From assembly GCA_945888565.1 (NCBI GenBank), contig CAMDAL010000047.1, positions 1 through 15,476 of the forward strand: DNA of 15,476 nt, read 5' to 3'. Under the pieces are notes generated by a model that worked only from the letters and a program-made list of their open reading frames with translations, ran no database searches and was not told the origin of the DNA. Shown piece by piece: positions 8,912 to 14,965 of this stretch. The first letter of the stretch is position 1, and each line of letters starts with the position of its first letter. This DNA comes from Devosia equisanguinis (lineage in GTDB: Bacteria > Pseudomonadota > Alphaproteobacteria > Rhizobiales > Devosiaceae). A program made the position numbers and the translations under genes.

Positions 8912-8930
8912 CTCCAGCCGATGACTGGAG
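8912..8930 (+). promoter_or_regulatory. Hairpin enclosing the ribosome-binding site of the siderophore-interacting gene
   Basis: CTCCAG (8912-8917) and CTGGAG (8925-8930) form a perfect 6-bp stem with a 7-nt loop. The 3' arm contains GGAG, the Shine-Dalgarno 7 nt before the ATG at 8938. In mRNA this stem would block ribosome access, so it may set basal translation or respond to a factor. The pairing is seen; the function is inference. Confidence 0.4.
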
Positions 8931-8937
8931 AACTGGC

Positions 8938-9837
8938 ATGGCGCAGATCAAGCTGATGACCGGGACGGTGCTGGGCCGCGGAAACGTGACGCCGGGCATG
9001 GTGCGGGTAACGCTTGGCGGCGACGGGCTCAGGGACTTCCGATCCACTGGGGTGGGCGACGAATATGTCCGCTTCTTCTTCCCCGACCTCGACACCGGCG
9101 AACTGGTGCTGCCCGATATCGACGCGCAGGGCTTCTGGAAATGGCCGGAGGGCCGGAAGCCGTCGCATTGCGAATGCTACACCATCCGCCATGTCCGTAC
9201 GTCTGCCGCGGGCAACGAGATCGACGTGGATTTCGTCGTGCATGAGGGTGGCCGGGCCAGCGAGTGGGCGCAGCAGGCGGAGCCCGGCGACACCATCGCG
9301 CTGCGCGAGCCGAACGGGCTCTACGAGGCGCCGACCAACGCCGACTGGCAGCTGTTCGTTGCCGATGCCACCGGCCTGCCGGCGCTCGGCCGGCTGCTGG
9401 AAGGCCTGCCCGAAGGGACCGAAGCCCGGGCCATTGTCGAAATTCCCGATGCCGGGCACGAGCAGCAGTTCGTGACGAAAGCCGCGCTCAAGCTCGTCTA
9501 TCTGCACGGCAGCGGCAACGGCGTGGGGCCAAGCCGGCTCGAGGCGGCGGTGCGGAGCGTCAGTGTGCCGAAGGGCCGGGTGCCTTATGTGTGGGTGGCG
9601 GCCGAAAGCAAGACGGTACGGCCGATCCGCAAGTATCTGCGGCACGAGCTGGGCTTTGCGGCGACGAGCTACTCGGTCACCGGCTACTGGACCGACAAGC
9701 TCGCCGAGTGGGAACAACGCTGGGCGGCGCTCGACCCGGCCGTCAAAAAGCAGATCGACGACCTCTGGCGCTCCGGCCGCGACGGCCAGGAAGTCGCCGA
9801 CGAGGTCGAAGCCCGGATGGAGCAGTTCGGGCTCTGA
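8938..9837 (+). CDS. Siderophore-interacting protein (SIP family, FAD/NAD(P)H ferric-siderophore reductase)
   Basis: A 299-residue flavoprotein of the ViuB/SIP type, which reduces ferric-siderophore complexes in the cytoplasm to release iron. The N-terminal FAD-binding barrel covers about 5-130 and the SIP/NAD(P)-binding domain about 135-255. Visible blocks are YTIRHVR at 81-87, DFVVHEGGRASEWA at 98-111 (family form h-G-x-A-S-x-W), and GYW at 249-251. The usual Arg of the FAD motif RxYT is replaced by Glu (E79 in ECYTIR). The last 45 residues form a charged, probably helical extension. GGAG (8927-8930) lies 7 nt upstream of the ATG. No siderophore receptor or ABC importer is adjacent, so it is an orphan here. 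No confident Fur, RirA or Irr box was found. Confidence 0.88.
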   Translation: MAQIKLMTGTVLGRGNVTPGMVRVTLGGDGLRDFRSTGVGDEYVRFFFPDLDTGELVLPDIDAQGFWKWPEGRKPSHCECYTIRHVRTSAAGNEIDVDFVVHEGGRASEWAQQAEPGDTIALREPNGLYEAPTNADWQLFVADATGLPALGRLLEGLPEGTEARAIVEIPDAGHEQQFVTKAALKLVYLHGSGNGVGPSRLEAAVRSVSVPKGRVPYVWVAAESKTVRPIRKYLRHELGFAATSYSVTGYWTDKLAEWEQRWAALDPAVKKQIDDLWRSGRDGQEVADEVEARMEQFGL

Positions 9838-9913
9838 GGCCGCTGGCCGGGCGGTTATCACCCAGGATCGCAGCCTGCCCGAAACACGCGTGATCGCACT
9901 CGGCAACAGCGGT

Positions 9914-10801
9914 TCAGCGATGGCGCAGTTTTTCCACCAGCGCCGCCAGAGCGGGCGAGGACTGCCGCCGGTGGGGGTAGAAGAGGTGATAGCCTTGGAA
10001 GGTCGGGCACCAATCCTCCAGGGCCTCGCGCAATCGTCCGTCCTGCAGGTAGGGTCGGGCAAGATCGAGCGGCACGTATGCCAGCCCAACCCCATCCAGC
10101 GCCCCCTGCAGCACTGGCATGATGTTGTTGAACGCCAGCTGCCCATCAACCCGGACGTTGAGGGCACGGCCGTCCTTCTCGAACTCCCATGCGTAGATGC
10201 TACCGGCCGACGTCAGCCGGAGATTAACCGCCACGTGGTTGGTCAGCTCCTGCGGTGTCTGGGGCGGCGACCTGCGCTCGAAGTAGCCGGGTGAGCCGAC
10301 GACGGCAAAGCGCCAGTCCGGCCCGATCCGGACCGCGATCATGTCCTTGCTCAGTGCCTCCCCGAGCCTGACCCCGGCGTCGATCCGCTGCTCCACGATG
10401 TTGGTGAAGCCATAGTCGACGATCAGCTCGACGCTGATGTCCGGGTACTCCCGCAGGAAGGCGGGCAGCATCGGTTGGAAGATCGTAACGATGGCGTCGT
10501 CGGTGCAGGTGATCCTGACCGTGCCCGCGGGCTTGTCGCGCAGTTCGCCGATGGACGTCAGCTCCGCCTCGATCTGGTCGAAGTGCGGGCCAACCGACCG
10601 CATGAGGCGTTCCCCGGCCTCGGTGGGGGCGACGTTGCGCGTGGTCCGCGTCAACAGGCGGACGCCCAGCCGGTCCTCCAAGCCCTTGACCGCATGGCTC
10701 AGGGCCGATGGCGTGATACCGAGCCGGGCTGCCGCCTTGGTGAAGCTCTGCTCCCGCGCCACCGCGAGAAACGCCTGAACGTCCTGCACCTTCTCGACCA
10801 T
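9914..10801 (-). CDS. LysR-family transcriptional regulator
   Basis: A 295-residue LTTR. The winged helix-turn-helix covers residues 5-63, with the recognition region FTKAAARLGITPSALSHAVKGLEDRLGVRLLTR-type signature starting at residue 20. The linker helix lies at about 65-90. The effector-binding domain (about 92-292) has the periplasmic-binding-protein-like fold, with VRITCTDDAI and DAGVRLGEAL blocks typical of the CrgA/PA0477-like subgroup. It is divergently placed 101 bp from the cyclophilin-like gene, the classic LTTR layout, so it probably controls the cyclophilin-like/cupin/MFS operon and its own expression. The ligand is unknown. It ends convergent with the siderophore-interacting gene, leaving 76 bp with no evident terminator. 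Confidence 0.93.
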   Translation of the reverse strand: MVEKVQDVQAFLAVAREQSFTKAAARLGITPSALSHAVKGLEDRLGVRLLTRTTRNVAPTEAGERLMRSVGPHFDQIEAELTSIGELRDKPAGTVRITCTDDAIVTIFQPMLPAFLREYPDISVELIVDYGFTNIVEQRIDAGVRLGEALSKDMIAVRIGPDWRFAVVGSPGYFERRSPPQTPQELTNHVAVNLRLTSAGSIYAWEFEKDGRALNVRVDGQLAFNNIMPVLQGALDGVGLAYVPLDLARPYLQDGRLREALEDWCPTFQGYHLFYPHRRQSSPALAALVEKLRHR

Positions 10802-10810
10802 TGGTGAAAA

Positions 10811-10826
10811 TCTCTCACAAGAGCAT
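10811..10826. promoter_or_regulatory. Candidate LysR operator between the divergent genes
   Basis: CTCT-CACA-AGAG at 10812-10823 is a perfect short dyad. T10813 to A10825 fits the T-N11-A rule for LysR-type sites. It sits just upstream of the regulator's own start codon, where autoregulatory LTTR sites usually lie. No convincing -35/-10 pair for the plus-strand operon was found in this 101-bp spacer. A motif this short could arise by chance. Confidence 0.35.
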
Positions 10827-10902
10827 CCGGATTGCAGGCCTAATCCTCGGAACAGTCGATGGCTATCTTCCTCGGCGACGCAACAGCAATCGGCGACCCG
10901 AA

Positions 10903-11352
10903 ATGACGCAGCCAGTTCTGACCCGGCGTACCCTTCTAGGGTTTGCGCTTTCGACCCCGTTCCTATCTGTCATCACCCCGAGCATTGCGCAGGACAATCC
11001 GACCATGCAGCTCCGCTTCACCTTTGGCGACCAATCCTTCACAGCGACGCTGGCAGACAACGCCTCGGCGCGTGAGCTGGCCGACATGCTGCCGCTCGAC
11101 CTCACCATCAGCGACTTCGGCGGCAACGAGAAGATCGCCTACCTGCCCCGCAAGCTGACGCAGCTCACGCGCGGACCGTTCCCGAACGCGGCCCCCGGTG
11201 ATCTCTGCTACTACGTCCCGTGGGGCAACCTGGCCCTCTTCCACGGCGGCTACGAAAGTACCCGCGACCTCGTTCGCCTCGGGCGTCTCGACGGTGACGT
11301 CAGCACCCTGCTGGTGCGCGGCGAGTTCCCGCTGCGCGTCGAGCGCCTCTAA
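10903..11352 (+). CDS. Exported cyclophilin-like fold protein with Tat-type signal
   Basis: A 149-residue protein. Residues 1-30 form an export signal with a twin-arginine pair R8-R9 (LTRRTLLGF), a hydrophobic core and a likely cleavage site after SIAQ. The mature part (about 35-148) matches the bacterial cyclophilin_like domain (PF18050-type, from memory): FTATLADNASARELADMLP, SDFGGNEKIAYLPRKL and the CYYVPWGNLALFHGG block. Members share the cyclophilin beta-barrel, but prolyl isomerase activity is not established. The ATG at 10903 is preferred because it starts the signal peptide directly; a frame open from 10801 would add a basic leader and overlap the regulator start. No Shine-Dalgarno is visible. 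The cupin gene follows after 11 bp. It is odd that a presumably periplasmic protein is operonic with a cytoplasmic cupin. Confidence 0.85.
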   Translation: MTQPVLTRRTLLGFALSTPFLSVITPSIAQDNPTMQLRFTFGDQSFTATLADNASARELADMLPLDLTISDFGGNEKIAYLPRKLTQLTRGPFPNAAPGDLCYYVPWGNLALFHGGYESTRDLVRLGRLDGDVSTLLVRGEFPLRVERL

Positions 11353-11363
11353 GGATAAACCCA

Positions 11364-11759
11364 ATGCACATCATCCGCTCAGGCTCGACCCCGTCGGGCA
11401 AAGGTCCGACCGACTGGTTTACCGGGACCGTCCGCATCGACCCGCTGTTCAACCCGTTCGCCGCCGACCGGGTGCAGGGCGCCAGCGTCACGTTCGAGCC
11501 CGGCGCTCGCACGGCCTGGCACACGCATCCGCTCGGGCAGACCCTGGTGGTGACGTCGGGGTTTGGGCGGGTGCAGCGGTGGGGCGGCCCGATCGAGGAG
11601 ATCGGGCCGGGCGATGTCGTCTGGTTCGGGCCGGGCGAGAAGCACTGGCACGGCGCATCTCCCGCCACGGCCATGACGCATATGGCGCTGCAGGAGGTTC
11701 AGAACGGCAAGGTCGTCGACTGGATGGAGAAGGTCAGCGATGAACAGTACGGCCGCTGA
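11364..11759 (+). CDS. Single-domain cupin, (R)-mandelonitrile lyase / GtHNL-like
   Basis: A 131-residue cupin. Motif 1 is GARTAWHTHPLGQTLVVTSG (48-67) and motif 2 is GDVVWFGPGEKHWHG (83-97). The metal ligands would be H53, H55, Q59 and H94. From memory, these positions and the length equal those of the manganese-dependent hydroxynitrile lyase of Granulicella tundricola (GtHNL), and the active-site residues A40, V42 and Q110 of that enzyme are also the same here. Hydroxynitrile lyases cleave cyanohydrins to an aldehyde plus cyanide. Most cupins of this family are untested, so the physiological reaction stays open. AGGA (11352-11355) lies 8 nt before the ATG. The 3' end overlaps the MFS gene by 20 bp, indicating coupled translation. 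Confidence 0.88.
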   Translation: MHIIRSGSTPSGKGPTDWFTGTVRIDPLFNPFAADRVQGASVTFEPGARTAWHTHPLGQTLVVTSGFGRVQRWGGPIEEIGPGDVVWFGPGEKHWHGASPATAMTHMALQEVQNGKVVDWMEKVSDEQYGR

Positions 11760-12918
11760 CACCGCGACAGCCGGCGCCGGCACTCAGTGGGCCGCCGTCA
11801 CCTGCCTCTCGCTGCTGACCTTTGTGCTGATCGCGTCAGAGTTCATGCCGGTGAGCCTCCTGACGCCCATCGCCAACGAGTTGGGCATCACCGAGGGTCA
11901 GGCTGGTCAGGCGATCTCCATCTCCGGCCTGTTCGCCGTGATCACCGCCTTGTTCGGCAACGCGCTCCTGAAGGGGCTGGACCGGCGAAACGCCGTGCTG
12001 CTCTACACCGCCCTGATGGTGGTGTCCGGCCTCATCGTGACGCTCGCACCCACCTACCTCGTCTTCATGGTGGGACGGGCGCTGATCGGGGTTTCCATCG
12101 GCGGCTTCTGGTCGCTCTCGACCGCCATTCTCGCTCGTCTGGTCTCCGGGAGCGACCTCCCGAAGGCCATCGCCATGCTGCAGGGCGGGACGGCCTTCGC
12201 GTCCGTGATCGCCGCACCGCTTGGTAGCTTCCTCGGCGGGCTGATCGGCTGGCGTGGGGCGTTCTTCATCGTCGTGCCCATCGGCCTCGCCGGGCTCCTG
12301 TGGCAGTGGGCGGTGATCCCGAAGCTTCCGGCGGACGGGGCGGTGTCGGTGGGACGCATGTTCGGGCTGCTCCGGGGGCGGGCTGTCGCCATCGGCATGG
12401 CCGCGACCACCCTCGCGTTCATGGGCCAGTTCTCGCTCGCGACCTACTTGCGCCCGTACCTCGAGGGCGTTGTGGGGCTCGACGTGAACAGCCTGTCGCT
12501 GGTCCTTCTTGGCCTCGGCCTCGCCGGGCTGGCCGGAACGGCGGTCGTCGGCCTCCTGCTGCGTTCCCGGCTGACCCCGGTGCTGGTTGGCATCCCGTCC
12601 CTGATGGCGCTGCTCGCGCTGCTGCTGATCGCCTTCGGCAATCTGCCCGTGGTGGTTGCGGCAATGCTCTTCGTCTGGGGCTTCCTCGCGAACCCCATCC
12701 CTGTCGCGTGGAACACCTGGATGACCCGCGTCATCCCCAACGACCTCGAAGCGGGCGGCGGGCTGCAGGTCGCACTGATCCAGTTCGCCATCACCGTCGG
12801 CGCATCGGTCGGCGGGCTGCTGTTCGACACCACCGGATGGTGGAGTCCGTTCGTCCTGGCTGCAGTGTTGCTGGCGGGGTCGGCCTTGCTCGCCACCCGA
12901 GCCGCTTCGACACGGTGA
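11740..12918 (+). CDS. MFS transporter, NepI-like (DHA1 family efflux)
   Basis: A 392-residue major facilitator protein with about 12 hydrophobic segments. It has strong local similarity, from memory, to the E. coli purine ribonucleoside exporter NepI: EFMPVSLLTPIANELGIT after TM1, GRALIGVSIGGFWSLS around TM4, and APLGSFLGGLIGWR between TM5 and TM6. The DRR loop after TM2 (LKGLDRRNAV) is the usual MFS motif A remnant. GGAGAAGG at 11726-11733 sits 6 nt before the ATG at 11740, inside the cupin gene. In this operon it probably exports a substrate or product of the cupin pathway; the substrate is not known. In-frame remains of another gene begin immediately after its stop. Confidence 0.92.
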   Translation: MNSTAADTATAGAGTQWAAVTCLSLLTFVLIASEFMPVSLLTPIANELGITEGQAGQAISISGLFAVITALFGNALLKGLDRRNAVLLYTALMVVSGLIVTLAPTYLVFMVGRALIGVSIGGFWSLSTAILARLVSGSDLPKAIAMLQGGTAFASVIAAPLGSFLGGLIGWRGAFFIVVPIGLAGLLWQWAVIPKLPADGAVSVGRMFGLLRGRAVAIGMAATTLAFMGQFSLATYLRPYLEGVVGLDVNSLSLVLLGLGLAGLAGTAVVGLLLRSRLTPVLVGIPSLMALLALLLIAFGNLPVVVAAMLFVWGFLANPIPVAWNTWMTRVIPNDLEAGGGLQVALIQFAITVGASVGGLLFDTTGWWSPFVLAAVLLAGSALLATRAASTR

Positions 12919-13062
12919 AGAGGACCTGCGACCCCCTGCGGCATCGCGCCAGAGCGCATCGCTGGCGCGGTCGCTCTTGCCATTGACCGGCCGGAGAACA
13001 CGGTAGTCAACGCGTTCACCGCAGGGCCAGCCAAACGGCTGCGGGACCCCGGCTCGCGGTAA
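12919..13062 (+). pseudogene. C-terminal remnant of a short-chain dehydrogenase/reductase (SDR)
   Basis: Immediately after the MFS stop the same frame continues open for 47 codons to a TAA at 13060-13062, with no ATG, GTG or TTG start placed to explain it. The translation contains IAPERIAGAVALAIDRP and then NTVVNAFTAGPAKR. This is the typical end of classical SDR oxidoreductases: the helix with I-A-x-A-V/I-x-F/L-A-I-x-Q/R-P, then a VNE-like strand ending in GP. The catalytic S-Y-K region and the Rossmann N-terminus are absent. A deletion probably removed most of an SDR gene that lay at the operon end. Its reading in phase with the MFS gene may be chance. Confidence is moderate because the match covers only about 35 residues. 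Confidence 0.65.
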
Positions 13063-13081
13063 TTTCTCATTCGTGAAGAAC

Positions 13082-13156
<75 letters not shown>

Positions 13157-13223
13157 ACGGGGCGGTTGTTACAACGGTTCACCACGCGAGGCAACCAACG
13201 CCGGTCGAGCAAAATATCGGCGC

Positions 13224-13252
13224 TTGAACTGGCGGGGTCTCCCCGCTATAAC
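13224..13252 (+). promoter_or_regulatory. Sigma70-type promoter of tRNA-Pro
   Basis: TTGAAC (13224-13229) and TATAAC (13247-13252) are separated by exactly 17 bp, and a GC-rich discriminator (GCCGCG) follows, as expected for stringently controlled stable-RNA promoters. The tRNA begins 75 bp downstream of the -10. The spacer contains a perfect inverted repeat, GCGGGG-TCT-CCCCGC (13232-13246). Confidence 0.75.
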
Positions 13253-13327
13253 GCCGCGAAACCTGATGACCGGCAGCCGGAAACTTCCCGAGTTTCAAGC
13301 GTTCCAGCGGCCATCATGGATCCCTGA

Positions 13328-13404
13328 CGGAGTATAGCGCAGCCTGGTAGCGCACCTGCTTCGGGAGCAGGGGGTCGAGTGTTCGAATCACTCTACTCCG
13401 ACCA
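13328..13404 (+). tRNA. tRNA-Pro (anticodon CGG)
   Basis: A 77-nt gene with encoded CCA. The acceptor stem is CGGAGTA/TACTCCG with discriminator A, the D arm contains AGCCTGGTAGC, and the anticodon stem is CCTGC/GCAGG with loop TTCGGGA, giving anticodon CGG. The T arm is GAGTG-TTCGAAT-CACTC. The C1-G72 pair with A73 is typical of bacterial proline tRNAs. A strong promoter lies upstream and a terminator directly downstream. Confidence 0.97.
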
Positions 13405-13407
13405 ATC

Positions 13408-13438
13408 AACCCCGGCCTCTCGCGAGGTCGGGGTTTTT
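13408..13438 (+). terminator. Rho-independent terminator of tRNA-Pro
   Basis: A 12-bp stem, AACCCCGGCCTC (13408-13419) with GAGGTCGGGGTT (13424-13435), with one G-T wobble and a 4-nt TCGC loop, runs into TTTTT. It starts 4 bp after the tRNA CCA end. Confidence 0.92.
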
Positions 13439-13900
13439 CACACCGAAGGGGTTACCGACAGAGTTGGGGCCCGCTTGGGTCTTCTGTCGTGTCGTCGGCC
13501 CGCCGCTACCCAGCAATGCCCAATGCCGACGCACTGGCCAAGGCGTGTATGCGAGGGCAGGCAGTCGTTCGAGCAGAGATGATGCACGCCTGTCGATACG
13601 GTCAACCGGCCGACCGTTGAACTCCACCGCGACGCGCTGACCGTTTCGTCGCCGACGGCGCATATGTCTCAGAAGAAGCGTGGTGACATTGTGGCTGGCG
13701 CGGGCGATGGCTTCGCCGGACTTTACTCGGTTCGATCTGTTCAATGGCTTGGCTCAGGCCAGTCGCCTCTGACTCGGTAATTCCGCAGCCCGACACCTTC
13801 ACTGAACGCACAACTCTCTATGCCAATCGGCGCGCAAGGCATCTAGGCGCTGCTCTGCCCGCTGGTTGCGACTTCGCGCCACCATGCGCATACTTGGTGG
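13439..13900. other. Gene-poor 462-bp region with a possible decayed ORF
   Basis: No intact gene is supported between the tRNA-Pro terminator and the EamA transporter. On the minus strand two overlapping frames at about 13590-13811 could be the halves of one broken coding sequence. The upstream frame has ESEATGLSQAIEQI; the other frame, shifted by one nucleotide, continues with SGEAIARASHNV and then QRVAVEFNGRPVDRID. I do not recognise a family. No transposase, integrase or att-like repeat of the tRNA-Pro 3' end was found. The region reads as eroded or acquired DNA next to a tRNA gene. Confidence 0.4.
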
Positions 13901-13915
13901 ATGTCACAGTCCACC
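13879..13915 (+). promoter_or_regulatory. Two mutually exclusive hairpins around the EamA start codon
   Basis: TGGTGG (13895-13900), immediately before the ATG at 13901, pairs with upstream CCACCA (13879-13884; 10-nt loop). The overlapping GGTGGA (13896-13901) pairs with downstream TCCACC (13910-13915; 8-nt loop). Both stems are 6 bp and share one arm that includes the start region, so only one can form at a time. The pairing is seen; regulation is inference. Confidence 0.35.
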
Positions 13916-14965
13916 TCGTCGCATCTCTTTCCTGGCGTCCCTTTGGCTCTCGGCTCGGCCGTGCTCTTCGGCGCGTCTGCCCCAGCTACCAAACTGCTTT
14001 TGGGTGCAATTGACCCCTGGATGCTGGCAGGGGTGCTTTACCTGGGGGCCGGCATCGGGCTCGGCGTGGTTCAGGTCATCAGAGCGGCCATCGGACTTGG
14101 AAGCGCGGAAGCACCCCTTCGCCGGGCAGACCTCCCGTGGCTCGCGATTGTCGTCCTGTTTGGTGGGGTGCTAGGGCCGCTCATGCTGGTCTTCGGTCTC
14201 TCGCTGACCTCGGCGGCTTCGGGGTCCCTCCTGCTCAACCTCGAGGGGCTGATGACGATGGGCATCGCTTGGTTGGTCTTCCGCGAGAACGTTGACAAAC
14301 GGCTGTTGCTCGGCGCGACGGCCGTTCTCGCCGGGGCCGTAGTATTGTCGTGGCAGGGTCAGGGCGCCTCTCTCGACATAGGCGGAATTCTGATCGCCGG
14401 GGCCTGCCTCGCCTGGGGTATCGACAATAACCTCACGCGGAAGCTCTCATCGGCAGACCCGGTCCAGATCGCCACAATAAAGGGACTAGTGGCTGGCGCG
14501 ACTAACATCTTGTTGGCGTTCCTGCTGGGTGCTCGCTTTCCCTCTGGGGGTATCCTCGCAGCCGGGGGGCTCGCTGGCTTTCTCGGTATCGGCGTAAGCC
14601 TGGTCATGTTCATGCTGGCGCTTCGTCACCTCGGCGCCGCGCGAACCGGAGCTTACTTCTCGCTGGCCCCATTCATCGGCGCGCTGCTCTCGCTGGTCAT
14701 TTTCAATGACGCCTTGACGCTGCAGCTGGTTATCGCTGGGGCGCTGATGGCTTTTGGGCTGTGGCTGCACGTGGCCGAACGGCACGAGCATGAACACGTT
14801 CACGAGCCGCTCGAGCATGAACATGCCCATGTCCACGACACGCACCACCAGCATGCGCACGATGGCCCGGTGGCTGAACCACACTCGCATTGGCATCGGC
14901 ATGAGCCCGTGGCGCATTCTCACCCGCACTACCCCGACCTGCACCACCGCCATCGACACGGGTAA
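13901..14965 (+). CDS. EamA/DMT-family transporter with histidine-rich C-terminal tail
   Basis: A 354-residue inner-membrane protein. Residues 12-292 contain two EamA repeats with about ten hydrophobic segments, including ALGSAVLFGASAPATKLLLG at the start and GACLAWGIDNNLTRKLS at the second repeat. The last 61 residues (294-354) contain 23 histidines in HxH and HxHxH series and end HYPDLHHRHRHG. Such tails bind Ni, Co, Zn or Cu; from memory, similar tails occur on EamA proteins in other proteobacteria. Metal or metabolite export is therefore likely, with the substrate unknown. The ATG at 13901 gives the expected short N-terminus but lacks a correctly spaced Shine-Dalgarno. Codon use is visibly less GC-biased at third positions than in upstream genes, which hints at transfer. 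Confidence 0.9.
   Translation: MSQSTSSHLFPGVPLALGSAVLFGASAPATKLLLGAIDPWMLAGVLYLGAGIGLGVVQVIRAAIGLGSAEAPLRRADLPWLAIVVLFGGVLGPLMLVFGLSLTSAASGSLLLNLEGLMTMGIAWLVFRENVDKRLLLGATAVLAGAVVLSWQGQGASLDIGGILIAGACLAWGIDNNLTRKLSSADPVQIATIKGLVAGATNILLAFLLGARFPSGGILAAGGLAGFLGIGVSLVMFMLALRHLGAARTGAYFSLAPFIGALLSLVIFNDALTLQLVIAGALMAFGLWLHVAERHEHEHVHEPLEHEHAHVHDTHHQHAHDGPVAEPHSHWHRHEPVAHSHPHYPDLHHRHRHG

Noticed and set aside
8869..8937. Fur, RirA or Irr box upstream of the siderophore-interacting gene
   Set aside because: TTGACT and AT-rich stretches exist, but neither a 19-bp Fur-like dyad nor a clear TGA-N9-TCA or ICE motif is formed; promoter elements are not properly spaced.
8158..10167. A 669-codon open frame on the minus strand across bioY and the siderophore-interacting gene
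   Set aside because: It is antisense to two well-supported genes, has low-complexity Arg/Ala/His/Gln-rich translation and no family features. Long antisense frames are expected in GC-rich DNA.
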